Source: DATLGB01 sp963724135
GTDB lineage: Bacteria > Actinomycetota > Thermoleophilia > Solirubrobacterales > Solirubrobacteraceae
NCBI GenBank assembly: GCA_963724135.1
Contig: CAVRTA010000006.1
Coordinates: 186,001-250,000, forward strand
Reading direction: 5' to 3'
DNA length: 64,000 nt
Positions 55,556-63,745 of this stretch are shown here, piece by piece (positions within the stretch are counted from its first letter, which is position 1; every line of letters begins with the position of its first letter). The notes beneath the pieces were generated by a model. It was not told where the DNA came from. It did not search any database and saw only the letters and a list, made by a program, of their open reading frames with translations. Made by a program: the position numbers and the translations under genes.

Positions 55556-56218
55556 TCAGGCGAGCGTGTAGACGCGGCCGGGCCGGCCCGGGCCCTCGCG
55601 GACGGTGCGGTCGGTCTCCTGCAGCAGGCCGGTGGCGCGGACGTCGCGGCGGAAGTTGGCGGCGTCGACGGGCTCGCCGCGCAGCGCCTCGTACAGGCGC
55701 TGGGCCTGCGCGAGCGTGAACTCGGCCGGCAGCAGGCGGCCGGCGACGCGCACGAACCACGCCTTGTCGGCGACGCGTGCCCGCAGCCGCCAGAGGCCGT
55801 CGTCGACGATCACCGCGTGGTCGAGCGCGAGCTCGGGGAGGTCGTCCACCGGATGCCAGCTGGCCTCTCGTTCGGGGGGCCCGCCCGCGAGCGCCTCCGG
55901 CGGTACGAGCGCCATGTAGGCGACGCTCGGCAGCCAGCCGCGCGGGTCGCGGTCGGGCTCGGCGTAGGTACGCAGCTGCTCGAGGTGCACGGAGCCGACC
56001 CCCGTCTTCTCCGTGAGCTTGCGCTCCGCGGTCGCGGCCGGGGACTCGCCGGCGCCGACGAACCCGCCCGGCAGCGCGAACATGCCGCTCTGGGGCGGCT
56101 CCAGGCGGCGCGCGAGCAGGACGGCGAGCCCGGAGTCGGTGAGCGTGAAGACGACCGGGTCGGCGGTGAGGCCGATCGGCGCCTCGTAGCCGGCGTCGTT
56201 ACTTGCGCTCAAGCGCAC
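55556..56218 (-). CDS. NrtR-type Nudix/winged-helix regulator with degenerate Nudix box
   Basis: 220 residues. Nudix-like domain (1-150): VVFTLTDSGLAVLLARRLEP, then GGFVGAGESPAATAERKLTE in place of GX5EX7REUXEE. The two central Glu of the REUXEE helix are Lys (R-K-L-T-E-K), so hydrolase activity is unlikely. Residues about 155-220 form a winged helix (FTLAQAQRLYEALRGEPVDA, ANFRRDVRATGLLQETDRTV). This is the layout of NrtR repressors, which sense ADP-ribose and control NAD or sugar genes. No NAD gene is nearby. The start lies inside the end of the MerR gene by 20 bases. Confidence 0.88.
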   Translation of the reverse strand: MRLSASNDAGYEAPIGLTADPVVFTLTDSGLAVLLARRLEPPQSGMFALPGGFVGAGESPAATAERKLTEKTGVGSVHLEQLRTYAEPDRDPRGWLPSVAYMALVPPEALAGGPPEREASWHPVDDLPELALDHAVIVDDGLWRLRARVADKAWFVRVAGRLLPAEFTLAQAQRLYEALRGEPVDAANFRRDVRATGLLQETDRTVREGPGRPGRVYTLA

Positions 56219-56894
56219 GCGAGAACGCCTTCTCGGTCTTGCGTGTCATGCGCTGGTGGAAGAGGGCGACGACGGCCTCGGTGGCGAGCGGCCGCAGCCG
56301 GTCGAGCGCCTGCTGGACCTCGGCGAAGTCCGCCTCCGCGGTCCCGTCCCAGAAGCGTTCGAGGAAGAGCTGGACGAACTGCTCGGCGATCGAGTCGGTC
56401 GAGCGGCTGATCGACTCGAGGATCTGCAGCGAGCGTGCCGGCTCGACGCCGAGCTCCTGCAGGAGATCGCCCGCGCGCAGCAGCGCCGGCGATGGGACCT
56501 CGAAGCTCCCCTCCCCCAGCGGCACGAGCAGCCCGAGCTTGATCGCCTTCTCGCGCAGCTTGTCGTTGTCGCCGAAGCGCTCGACGAGCTCGGCGGCGTC
56601 GACGATCTCGGGCGTCTCGGACTCGTAGGGCGCCAGGAGGGTGCGGGCGAACCCGAGCACGTCCTCGGCGTTGATGCCGTCGGTGCGGCTGAGCAGGTGC
56701 TTGATGCCGGCGAGCGAGTGCCCGGCGGCCTGGAGCTCCTGGATGAGCCGCAGGCGCGCGACGTGCTCTGGGCCGTAGTAGCCCGTGCGCGCGCGGACCT
56801 CGGGCGGCGGCAGCAGCCCGCGACTCGCGTGCGAGCGGATGTTGCGCACGGTCATGCCCGTCTCGCGGGCGAGCTCGTCGATGGTCAGCTCCAC
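56199..56894 (-). CDS. MerR family transcriptional regulator
   Basis: 231 residues from GTG 56,894. N-terminal HTH-wing: LTIDELARETGMTVRNIRSH, SRGLLPPPEVRARTGYYGPE, HVARLRLIQELQAAGHSLAG. The arginine-rich wing matches MerR family members. A long C-terminal domain (95-231) is helical, IVDAAELVERFGDNDKLREK, with EVPSPALLRAGDLLQELGVE, and probably binds a hydrophobic ligand. There are no Cys ligands, so it is not a metal sensor. TACGAT eight bases before GTG suggests its own leaderless promoter. It overlaps the NrtR-like gene by 20 bases. Confidence 0.9.
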   Translation of the reverse strand: MELTIDELARETGMTVRNIRSHASRGLLPPPEVRARTGYYGPEHVARLRLIQELQAAGHSLAGIKHLLSRTDGINAEDVLGFARTLLAPYESETPEIVDAAELVERFGDNDKLREKAIKLGLLVPLGEGSFEVPSPALLRAGDLLQELGVEPARSLQILESISRSTDSIAEQFVQLFLERFWDGTAEADFAEVQQALDRLRPLATEAVVALFHQRMTRKTEKAFSRALERK

Positions 56895-57082
56895 GGCAAC
56901 CAATCGTAATCTGGCCCTGTGGTCGTCCACGTAAGTGCGTTCGATTGGCCGGCGTTCGCCGGCACCGTCTGCCGAGGACGCAGGGAGGGTGCGATGGCGG
57001 CGCCATTGCCCCGACCGAGGACGTGGGCGGACGGTGATCGGCGGGCGCCAGACGACGAACGCACTTGTGGGGGCGGCCACTA

Positions 57083-57712
57083 GTGGACGAGCCGGTGATT
57101 CCCGTGCTGCGCGGCGTGTCGCACTTCTGGGCGGTGTGGTTCGCGGCCGCCGCCGCGGTGACGCTCGTGGTGCTGGCGTCGGGCGGGTCGGCGCGCGTCG
57201 CCGCGACGGTCTACGGATTGGGGCTGGTCGCGCTGTTCGCCGGCTCGGCGACGTATCACCGGTGGCGCTGGGACGCGCGTTGGCGGCCACTGCTGCGCCG
57301 CATCGACCACTCGACGATCTTCGTCTTCATCGCGGCCAGCTTCACGCCGGTGGGGGTGCTGGTACTGGACGACGCCGCGCTGCTGGTGGCCGTGTGGACG
57401 GGCGCCGCCCTGGGCGTGTTCTTCTCGCTGGTCTGGATCGACTCGCCGCGCTGGCTCCAGGCGATCGTCTACATCGGGCTGGGCTGGGTCGGCTCGGCGG
57501 CGACGCCGACGCTGCTCGACCGCCTCGGCGCGGCGCCCGTCGTCCTGTTCGCGGCGGGCGGGTTGCTCTACACGACCGGGGCGATCGTCTACGCGCGCCA
57601 GCAACCGGACCCGTGGCCCGCGACCTTCGGCTACCACGAGATCTTCCACGCGTTCGTGATCGCGGCGGCGGTCTGTCACTTCGTCGCGATCGCGGGCTGG
57701 GTCGTGCCGTGA
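57083..57712 (+). CDS. Hemolysin III (TrhA) family membrane protein
   Basis: 209 residues from a GTG. Seven membrane segments of the PAQR/HlyIII fold: GVSHFWAVWFAAAAAVTLVV with the first conserved His, GSATYHRWRWDARWRPLLRR (Ser-x-x-x-His), IDHSTIFVFIAASFTPVG with Asp-His, and FGYHEIFHAFVIAAAVCHFV with the last His pair. These residues bind zinc in the PAQR family; E. coli TrhA keeps membrane-energy homeostasis. The stop overlaps the GTG of the following methyltransferase. Confidence 0.93.
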   Translation: MDEPVIPVLRGVSHFWAVWFAAAAAVTLVVLASGGSARVAATVYGLGLVALFAGSATYHRWRWDARWRPLLRRIDHSTIFVFIAASFTPVGVLVLDDAALLVAVWTGAALGVFFSLVWIDSPRWLQAIVYIGLGWVGSAATPTLLDRLGAAPVVLFAAGGLLYTTGAIVYARQQPDPWPATFGYHEIFHAFVIAAAVCHFVAIAGWVVP

Positions 57713-58413
57713 GCACCGAGTGGGACGCGGCCGCGTACGACCGGGTCGCCGCGCCGATGACGGAGCGGGGGCTCGAGCTCGTGGATGGGCTCGAGCTGGA
57801 CGGGAGCGAGACGGTGCTGGACGCCGGCTGCGGGACGGGGCGGGTGACCGCGCGGCTGCTGACGCGACTCCCCGGTGGCCGCGTGATCGCGCTGGACGGG
57901 TCGCAGGCGATGCTCGAGCGCGCAGCGGGTCGGTTGGCCGACCCTCGGGTGACGTTCGTGCGCGCCGACCTCGCGCGACCGCTTCCGCTCGACGAGCCGG
58001 TCGACGCGATCGTCTCGACGTCGACCTTCCACTGGGTCCTCGACCACCGCGCGCTGTTCCGACACCTGGCCGCGGTACTGCGGCCCGGCGGGACTCTGAC
58101 CTCCGAGTCCGGTGGCGCGGGCAACCTCGAGAACGTCTACCGGCACGTGCGGGCGCTCGGCTACGAGGAGGACGACAAGGTCTACCCCGGCGCCGAGGAG
58201 ACGCTGGCGGCCCTGGAGGCCGCCGGCTTCGAGGACGCGCGGGTGGAGCTCGTCCCCCGCCCCGCTCGCATCCCCGCCGAGCAGCTGCGCGAGTTCCTCG
58301 GCGCCGTGACGCTGAGGGGCGCCCCGGCCGAGCTCGTGGACGAGGTGGCCCGGCGGATGCCTGAAGCCGAGTTCGACTACGTTCGGCTGATGATCTCGGC
58401 GAGGCGCGGATGA
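57709..58413 (+). CDS. Class I SAM-dependent methyltransferase
   Basis: 234 residues from a GTG overlapping the hemolysin III stop. Rossmann fold: EWDAAAYDRVAAPMTERGLE, motif I TVLDAGCGTGRVTARLL, motif II RVIALDGSQAMLERAAGRL, VRADLARPLPLDE, and the small-molecule type strand DAIVSTSTFHWVLDHRALFR. This resembles trans-aconitate and ubiquinone-type methyltransferases; the substrate is unknown. Overlaps the cupin gene by four bases. Confidence 0.9.
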   Translation: MSTEWDAAAYDRVAAPMTERGLELVDGLELDGSETVLDAGCGTGRVTARLLTRLPGGRVIALDGSQAMLERAAGRLADPRVTFVRADLARPLPLDEPVDAIVSTSTFHWVLDHRALFRHLAAVLRPGGTLTSESGGAGNLENVYRHVRALGYEEDDKVYPGAEETLAALEAAGFEDARVELVPRPARIPAEQLREFLGAVTLRGAPAELVDEVARRMPEAEFDYVRLMISARRG

Positions 58414-58835
58414 GGGTCCCGGCGGGGGACGGCGAGCGGCTGCGCTTCGGCGAGGTGGAGGTGCTGGTGCGCATCCCGGGCGAGCTCACGGGCGGGGCGT
58501 TCGCGCTGACCGAGGAGCACTCGCCAGTGGACACGCCGCTGCACGTCCACTCGCGCGAGGACGAGGTCTTCTACGCGCTGGAGGGGGAGCACATCGTGCA
58601 GGTCGGCGACGAGGAGCACAGGATCGGGCCGGGCGACTTCGTGTTCGCGCCGCGCGGCGTGCCGCACGCGCAGCGGCGCGTGGTGCCGCGGACCGGAAGC
58701 CTGCTGACCCTGTTCACGCCCGGCGGCATCGAAGGTTTCTTCCGCGAGCTCGCGGCGGCGGACGCCGACGGGACGCTCGGGCCCGATGCCTACGCGCGCG
58801 CGTCGGAGCGCCACGGGATCACGTGGTTGGGCTGA
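58410..58835 (+). CDS. Cupin domain protein
   Basis: 141 residues. Cupin barrel with metal motif 1 TPLHVHSREDEVFYALEGEH (HxHx3Ex6G with His, His, Glu) and motif 2 GDFVFAPRGVPHAQRRV (Px6Hx3N-type). Both motifs keep the metal ligands. Small actinobacterial cupins of this type include isomerases, oxygenases and sensors; no closer call. Third gene in the hlyIII operon; its end overlaps the convergent acyl-CoA dehydrogenase gene by 17 bases. Confidence 0.88.
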   Translation: MRVPAGDGERLRFGEVEVLVRIPGELTGGAFALTEEHSPVDTPLHVHSREDEVFYALEGEHIVQVGDEEHRIGPGDFVFAPRGVPHAQRRVVPRTGSLLTLFTPGGIEGFFRELAAADADGTLGPDAYARASERHGITWLG

Positions 58836-59964
58836 GCCAGGGGACGGCGGTCGGCTCGGCGAGGATGCGGCGCGCGACGGAATCCCGGTGCACCTCGTCG
58901 GGGCCGTCGTAGATGCGGGCGTAGCGGGCCTCGCGGTACATCTTCTCCAGCGGCAGGTCGGCGGTCAGGCCGAGGGCGCCGTGGACCTGGATCGACCGGT
59001 CGATGACGTCGTGGAGCATCTGCGCCCCGCGGACCTTGACGAGGCCGATCTGGACGCGGGCGTCGTCGCCGTTCGCCATCGCGCGGGCGGCGTCGAGCGT
59101 GAGCAGGCGGGCGGCCTGGATGTCGGCGGCGGACTCGGCGACGTAGCGGCGGATCTCTCCTTTCTCGGCGAGGAGCGAGCCGTGGGAATAGCGCGCATTG
59201 GCGCGCGCGAGCATCAGCTCGTAGGCGCGCTGGGCCTGGCCGAGCCAGCGCATGGCGTGGAAGATGCGGCCGGGACCGAGCCGGGCCTGGGCGATCGCGA
59301 ACGCGTGGCCGCGGTCGCCCAGGGTGTTCTCGACCGGGACGCGGCAGTCCGTGAAGCGCAGCTCGCAGTGCGAGCCGTGGGTCCCGCCCATCGTCGGGAT
59401 CCGGCGGACGATCTCGAAGCCGGGCGTGCCGGCCGGGACGATGATCATCGTCATCGCGCGGTGGCGCGGCGCGTCGGGCTCGGTGCGGGCGAAGACGGTC
59501 GTGTAGGCGGCGCGGTCGGCGCCGGTGGTGAACCACTTGTGGCCGTTGATGACCCACTCGTCGCCGTCGACCTCGGCGGTGGTCTGGATCAGCGTGGGAT
59601 CGCTCCCCGCCACCTCGGGCTCGGTGAAGGCGACGCTCGGGTACAGGTCGCCGGCGACCATCGGCAGCAGCCAGCGCTCCTGCTGCGCCGGCGTCCCGAA
59701 GGCGTGCAGCATGATCGCGTCCTGCATCGTCACGCTGCCGACCGCGAACTGGCCGAGCTCCGAGCGCCCGATGATCTCGTTGAGGTAGACGAAGTCGAGC
59801 AGATCAACGCCGCCGCCGCCGATCTCCTTCGGATGCCCGAGCGCCCACAGCCCGCGCTCCTTGGCCTCGGCCTTCAGGCGCTCCAGCGCGGCGTCGCCCT
59901 CGGGCTCGGCGGGGATCACGACGCCGTCGATGAAGTCGCGCATGCGTGCGCGCAGGTCATCCAT
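58819..59964 (-). CDS. Acyl-CoA dehydrogenase family protein
   Basis: 381 residues from ATG 59,964; a GTG three codons upstream is possible. FAD flavoenzyme that oxidises acyl-CoA at C2-C3. Visible: SVAFTEPEVAGSDPTLIQTT (signature 1), GDEWVINGHKWFTTGADRAA, TDCRVPVENTLGDRGHAFAI, and the C-terminal QVHGALGLTADLPLEKMYRE and YARIYDGPDEVHRDSVARRI (signature 2). The catalytic Glu is the one usually found near YDGPDE. It groups with the acyl-CoA dehydrogenases related to CaiA or FadE-like proteins of actinobacteria. Its start is divergent from the hydrolase gene, 18 bases between. Confidence 0.92.
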   Translation of the reverse strand: MDDLRARMRDFIDGVVIPAEPEGDAALERLKAEAKERGLWALGHPKEIGGGGVDLLDFVYLNEIIGRSELGQFAVGSVTMQDAIMLHAFGTPAQQERWLLPMVAGDLYPSVAFTEPEVAGSDPTLIQTTAEVDGDEWVINGHKWFTTGADRAAYTTVFARTEPDAPRHRAMTMIIVPAGTPGFEIVRRIPTMGGTHGSHCELRFTDCRVPVENTLGDRGHAFAIAQARLGPGRIFHAMRWLGQAQRAYELMLARANARYSHGSLLAEKGEIRRYVAESAADIQAARLLTLDAARAMANGDDARVQIGLVKVRGAQMLHDVIDRSIQVHGALGLTADLPLEKMYREARYARIYDGPDEVHRDSVARRILAEPTAVPWLSPTT

Positions 59965-59982
59965 GATCGTCACGATGCCAGG

Positions 59983-60783
59983 ATGTGCGCCGTGCACGTC
60001 GTCCGGGCGCACGGGCTGGAGATCGCCTACGAGCGCGCGGGCGAGGGACCGCCGCTGGTGTTCGTGCACGGCGCGTGCATGGACTCGCGCGGCTGGCAGC
60101 CGCAGATGGCGCTGGCGGACGAGTTCACGGTGGTCGCCTGGGACGAGCCCGGCGCGGGCCGCTCGGCGGACGTTCCCGGGCACTTCACGCTGGCGGACTA
60201 CGCCGCCTGCCTCGCCGCGCTGATCGAGGCGCTCGAACTCGGCCCCGCGCACGTCGCGGGCCTGTCGTGGGGTGGCACGGTCGCACTCGAGCTCTACCGC
60301 CATCGCCCGGAGCTCGTCCGGACGCTGATCCTCGCCGGCACCTATGCGGGCTGGAAGGGGTCGCTGCCCGAGGAGGAGGTGCGAAGCCGGATCGCGGGAG
60401 TCAGGGAGATGCTCGCGGCGCCGCCCGAGGAGTTCGATCCCACCCTGCCCGGCCTGTTCGCCGGCGATCCGCCCGCGCGGTACGTGCCGCTGCTGGAGGA
60501 GATCGACCGCGACGTACGACCGCAGAGCATGGGCGTCGCGCTGTCGCTGATGGCCGAGGCGGACCTGAGCGGTCTGCTCCCGCGGATCACCGTGCCCACC
60601 CTGTTGATCTGGGGCGACCGGGACGCGCGCTCACCGCTCGGCATCGCCCACGAGTTCAACCGAGTCATCCCGGACACGGAGCTCGCGGTCATCCCGGACG
60701 CCGGCCACGTGAGCAACCTCGAGCAGCCCGAGGTCTTCAACGAGCACGTGCGCGAGTTCTGCCGCGCTCACGGGCCCAGATAG
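59983..60783 (+). CDS. Alpha/beta hydrolase
   Basis: 266 residues from ATG 59,983. Oxyanion loop LVFVHGACMDSRGWQPQM, nucleophile elbow HVAGLSWGGTVALELY (Ser in GLSWGG), acid in LLIWGDRDARSPL, and His in IPDAGHVSNLEQPEVF. All triad members are present, as in esterases and 3-oxoadipate enol-lactonases. The substrate is unknown. Divergent from the acyl-CoA dehydrogenase, possibly sharing a regulatory region of only 18 bases; the stop overlaps the SOS-type small gene by 16 bases. Confidence 0.92.
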   Translation: MCAVHVVRAHGLEIAYERAGEGPPLVFVHGACMDSRGWQPQMALADEFTVVAWDEPGAGRSADVPGHFTLADYAACLAALIEALELGPAHVAGLSWGGTVALELYRHRPELVRTLILAGTYAGWKGSLPEEEVRSRIAGVREMLAAPPEEFDPTLPGLFAGDPPARYVPLLEEIDRDVRPQSMGVALSLMAEADLSGLLPRITVPTLLIWGDRDARSPLGIAHEFNRVIPDTELAVIPDAGHVSNLEQPEVFNEHVREFCRAHGPR

Positions 60784-61076
60784 CGCCGCAGCAACTCCGA
60801 CGCGCCGTCCGGCGAGTCGCGCAGCGCCTGGGCGAGCGCGAGGACCTGATGCCCCTCGTCGGCGGTCAGCCCGCGCTCGAGCACGGTCCGCGCCGCGAAC
60901 CGCGCCGCCGCGCGCTCGAAACGCTCGTCGCGCTTCTCGGCCAGCACGGCGACGATGCGCAGCGCGTCCTCGAGCGCGATCGTCGGCAGCTCGCGGCAGG
61001 CCGCGTCGATCAGGGTGACGTTCTTGGTCAGCAGGGCGCGGCGGAAGCGGCTGTAGGCCTGTCCCTGGCTCGTCAC
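60768..61076 (-). CDS. Small helical protein behind an SOS-type palindrome
   Basis: 102 residues from a GTG at 61,076. Entirely helical: AYSRFRRALLTKNVTLIDAA, LPTIALEDALRIVAVLAEKR, RDERFERAAARFAARTVLER, TADEGHQVLALAQALRD. The TAGGCT near the GTG is a likely -10 box, and a perfect palindrome at 61,087-61,106 overlaps its upstream edge. That palindrome fits the LexA box of actinobacteria, so the gene is probably induced by DNA damage. No known family; a ligand or protein-binding helical bundle is all that can be said. It follows the EamA gene by 34 bases. Confidence 0.75.
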   Translation of the reverse strand: MTSQGQAYSRFRRALLTKNVTLIDAACRELPTIALEDALRIVAVLAEKRDERFERAAARFAARTVLERGLTADEGHQVLALAQALRDSPDGASELLRRYLGP

Positions 61077-61086
61077 GACCCGAGCC

Positions 61087-61106
61087 TAGCGAACGTATGT
61101 TCGCTA
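61087..61106. promoter_or_regulatory. Putative LexA (SOS) box
   Basis: TAGCGAAC-GTAT-GTTCGCTA: perfect eight-base arms around four bases. CGAACnnnnGTTCG is the LexA operator of actinobacteria and Bacillus. It lies eleven bases upstream of the GTG at 61,076 and touches its probable -10 box, where LexA would block transcription. Confidence 0.75.
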
Positions 61107-61110
61107 CGGG

Positions 61111-61947
61111 CTAGGTCGCGACGCGCCAGACCCCGCCGAGAACCAGCGCCGCACCGGCGATCTGGAGCACGGTCATCGTCTCGCCGAAGACCGCGAAGGC
61201 GAGCATCACCGCGGTCAGCGGCTCGGCGGTCGAGAGGATCGACGCGCGGGTCGGGCCGACGCGGTGCAGGCCGGCGAAGAACAGGCTGACGGCGGCGACG
61301 GTGCAGACGATCGCGATGGCGGCGAGCCAGCCGAAGCCCGCTGCGCTCACGGGTTGCAGGCCGCCCTCGACGAAGCCGGCGAGGGTGAGCGTCGCGGCCG
61401 CCCCGGTGCACACGAGTGCTGACAGGAGCAGCGGGTCGAGCCGCGACGCGATCCCTTGCGAGGAGAGGATGTAGGTGGTGTAGACGGCGGCCGCGGAGAG
61501 CCCGAGGGCGGCTCCGAGCGGCTCGATGGCACCCGCGCCCGCCCCGGCCAGCACGAGGACAAGACCGGCCGAGGCGAGCACGAGAGCGGCGGCCCGGCGC
61601 CGGCTGAAGCGCTCACGACCGAGCGCGATCGCCGCCACCGTGACCATTGTGGGGAAGGTGTAGAGCAGGATCGAGAGGAGCCCCGGCTCGATGCGCTGGA
61701 GCGCGGCGAAATAGGCGCCGGCCTGCAGGCTGTAGCCGACGGCGCCGAGCGCGAGCGCGATGAGGATGTCGCGCCGCGACAGCCGCGTGAAGCGGCCGGT
61801 GAGCACGACGATCGCCCAGAACAGCAGCGCCGCGAGGCTGAAGCGGACGGCGAGGAGCGTGCTGACGGTGACGCCGTCGTCGTATGCGAGGCGGCCGAAG
61901 ATCCCCATGGCGCCGAAGGCGACGGCTGACGCGAGGCAGAGCAACAT
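61111..61947 (-). CDS. EamA/DMT-family transporter
   Basis: 278 residues, ten membrane helices in two EamA halves. First half: LLCLASAVAFGAMGIFGRLA, ALALGAVGYSLQAGAYFAAL, LSILLYTFPTMVTVAAIALG. Second half: ALGLSAAAVYTTYILSSQGI, AAIAIVCTVAAVSLFFAGL, ASILSTAEPLTAVMLAFAVF with the usual EP in the last-but-one helix. Members export amino acids, purines or other metabolites. Divergent from a LysR regulator with a 73-base gap that contains a repeated GATTCGG; LysR control is likely. Confidence 0.92.
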   Translation of the reverse strand: MLLCLASAVAFGAMGIFGRLAYDDGVTVSTLLAVRFSLAALLFWAIVVLTGRFTRLSRRDILIALALGAVGYSLQAGAYFAALQRIEPGLLSILLYTFPTMVTVAAIALGRERFSRRRAAALVLASAGLVLVLAGAGAGAIEPLGAALGLSAAAVYTTYILSSQGIASRLDPLLLSALVCTGAAATLTLAGFVEGGLQPVSAAGFGWLAAIAIVCTVAAVSLFFAGLHRVGPTRASILSTAEPLTAVMLAFAVFGETMTVLQIAGAALVLGGVWRVAT

Positions 61948-61982
61948 CGGCGCTCATTCTGCCGACGCGACAATTCATTATC

Positions 61983-62008
61983 GATTCGGATTAGTGATGC
62001 AGATTCGG
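61983..62008. promoter_or_regulatory. Putative LysR operator region between eamA-like and lysR-like genes
   Basis: GATTCGG occurs twice as direct repeats (61,983-61,989 and 62,002-62,008), 19 bases apart, in an AT-rich stretch between two divergent starts. A TAGAGT box follows, just before the LysR ATG. LysR proteins usually bind T-n11-A palindromes; no perfect one is seen, so the assignment rests on position and repetition. Confidence 0.4.
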
Positions 62009-62020
62009 TAGAGTTGCTTG

Positions 62021-62929
62021 ATGCTCGATCTGCGTCGGCTGCGGCTCCTGCACGAGCTCCACGCACGCGGGACGATCGCCGCGGTCGCCGATGCGCTGCA
62101 GTTCACGCCGTCAGCCGTCTCGCAGCAGCTCGCGGTGCTCGAGCGCGAGGCCGGAGTGCCGCTGCTCGAGCGCGCGGGACGCGGAGTGCGGCTCACCGAC
62201 GCGGCGCTGGTGCTGGCCGACCACGCGCGGGTCCTGCTCGAGCGCGCCGAGGTGGCCGAGGCGGAGCTCGCCGCCGCGGCGGGAGAGGTGGTCGGCCGCG
62301 CGCGGATCGGCGCCTTCCAGTCCGTCTCGATGTTCATCGCCGGGCCGGCGATCGCGGCGCTCGCCGAGTCGGCGCCGGGCCTGCGCACCGAGCTGATCGA
62401 GGCGGAGCCCGAGGAGGCGCTGCCGGCGCTCGCGCTCGGGGACTACGACCTCGTGCTCGCCGACGAGTGGCAGCACCAGCCGCGGCCGCACATCGTCGGG
62501 CTCGACCGCCACGATTTGCACGTCGACCGCGTCCGCCTGGTGCTTCCCGACGACCGCAGGTGGGGACGCAAGGTGTCGCTCGCCGACCTGCGCGACGCGG
62601 CCTGGATCTCCGGGCCCGAGCGCCAGGGCTGGCACGAGATGACCCTGCACGCGTGCCGCGAGCTCGGCGGCTTCGACCCGCAGCTGCGTCACCGCACCAA
62701 CGACGGCATCGTCACCCAGCACCTCGTCGCCCTGGGGATCGGCGTCGCGATGCTGCCCGACCTGGTCACCGACGAGGACTTCCCCGGCGTCACGCTGCGC
62801 CCGATCGCCGAGGGCGACGTGCACCGCTCGATCTTCGCCGCCACCCGGTCGGCGGACGCGAACCGGCCCTCGGTCCAGGCGCTGCTCGCCGCCGTGCGTG
62901 CGCTCAGGCCGCGGGCACCGGCACGTTGA
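62021..62929 (+). CDS. LysR family transcriptional regulator
   Basis: 302 residues from ATG 62,021. N-terminal winged HTH: LRRLRLLHELHARGTIAAVA, ADALQFTPSAVSQQLAVLER, AGVPLLERAGRGVRLTDAAL. The effector domain (about 90-302) starts at RARIGAFQSVSMFIAGPAIA and includes EEALPALALGDYDLVLADEW and ALGIGVAMLPDLV. It should control the divergent EamA transporter, as typical for LysR-EamA pairs. The 3' end overlaps the convergent MBL gene by 26 bases. Confidence 0.93.
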   Translation: MLDLRRLRLLHELHARGTIAAVADALQFTPSAVSQQLAVLEREAGVPLLERAGRGVRLTDAALVLADHARVLLERAEVAEAELAAAAGEVVGRARIGAFQSVSMFIAGPAIAALAESAPGLRTELIEAEPEEALPALALGDYDLVLADEWQHQPRPHIVGLDRHDLHVDRVRLVLPDDRRWGRKVSLADLRDAAWISGPERQGWHEMTLHACRELGGFDPQLRHRTNDGIVTQHLVALGIGVAMLPDLVTDEDFPGVTLRPIAEGDVHRSIFAATRSADANRPSVQALLAAVRALRPRAPAR

Positions 62930-63695
62930 CCTCGTCGCCGGGCGCCACGATCTGGACCTCGATCCCCAGGTTCTCCGCTTCGGCCGCGAACGCCCGGGCT
63001 GCATCGTCGACCTGCGCGTAGACGGGCGGGTGGTGGATGGCGCCGTAGTGGATCGGGACGGCCATGCCGGCCTTGAGGAGCTTTGCGGCGGCCGCGGCCT
63101 GAGCCGGGTCCATGCACGCGGGCAGCGGTGACGGCGGCTGGCGGTGCGGGAAGTCGCAGACGGCGCCGTTGACGGGGAGGAACGCGATGTCGATCTGCCC
63201 CAGCCGCATGCCGATCAGCCACCACCAGCCGTGGAAGAGCGTGTCCCCTGCGTGCAGGATGCGCGTGCCGTCGGCCTCGACGACCCAGGAGAGCTGCGCG
63301 TCGCCGAAGCCGTCCGCGGCGGGGACGGCCGTGATGGTGAACGGGCCGTGCTCCACGGTGTCCCACTCGTGGACGACCTGCTGCGGCAGATCGGCGAGCT
63401 CGTGCTCGGCCTCGGCGCAGGCGATCGTCTCCAGTCCGTCCCCCTGCATCGGCGCGGGACGCAGGACGCGGCCGCCGGGCCGGAGGAGGATGGCCCTGAT
63501 GGCGGCCGCGTCCGCGTGGTCGCGGTGCAGGTGGGTGACGAGCGCCAGCTGCGCCGGCTCGGCGGGCGGCAGCGGCTCGCGGGCGTCGCCGACGAAGTCG
63601 TGGAGCGAGCCCATCGTGGTGAAGAGGTCGATGACGATCGAGCTGTCGCCCGAGGTGAGCTGGAGGCCGGCGAAGCCGAGGCGGCGGATCTGCAT
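62904..63695 (-). CDS. Metallo-beta-lactamase-fold hydrolase
   Basis: 263 residues. HxHxDH motif THLHRDHAD (His55, His57, Asp59, His60) and later metal ligands in LHAGDTLFHGWWW and PIHYGAIHHPPVYAQ. It lacks the lactamase signal and matches the UPF0173/UlaG-like family (opening RRLGFAGLQLTSGDSSIVID). Such enzymes act on lactones or phosphodiesters; substrate unknown. Divergent from a TetR gene across a two-copy operator; the regulator very probably controls it. Confidence 0.9.
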   Translation of the reverse strand: MQIRRLGFAGLQLTSGDSSIVIDLFTTMGSLHDFVGDAREPLPPAEPAQLALVTHLHRDHADAAAIRAILLRPGGRVLRPAPMQGDGLETIACAEAEHELADLPQQVVHEWDTVEHGPFTITAVPAADGFGDAQLSWVVEADGTRILHAGDTLFHGWWWLIGMRLGQIDIAFLPVNGAVCDFPHRQPPSPLPACMDPAQAAAAAKLLKAGMAVPIHYGAIHHPPVYAQVDDAARAFAAEAENLGIEVQIVAPGDEVNVPVPAA

Positions 63696-63708
63696 GCCGA
63701 GAGTTTTA

Positions 63709-63745
63709 CCATACGATCGTTTGCCAAATCCATACGCTCGTTCGG
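63709..63745. promoter_or_regulatory. Tandem operator between MBL hydrolase and TetR genes
   Basis: CCATACGATCGTTTG (63,709-63,723) and CCATACGCTCGTTCG (63,731-63,745) differ at two positions and start 22 bases apart, two helical turns. TTTACC before and GGTAA after make the whole block roughly symmetric. It fills the 67-base gap between the two divergent starts and is the natural site for the TetR protein encoded to its right. Confidence 0.65.
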
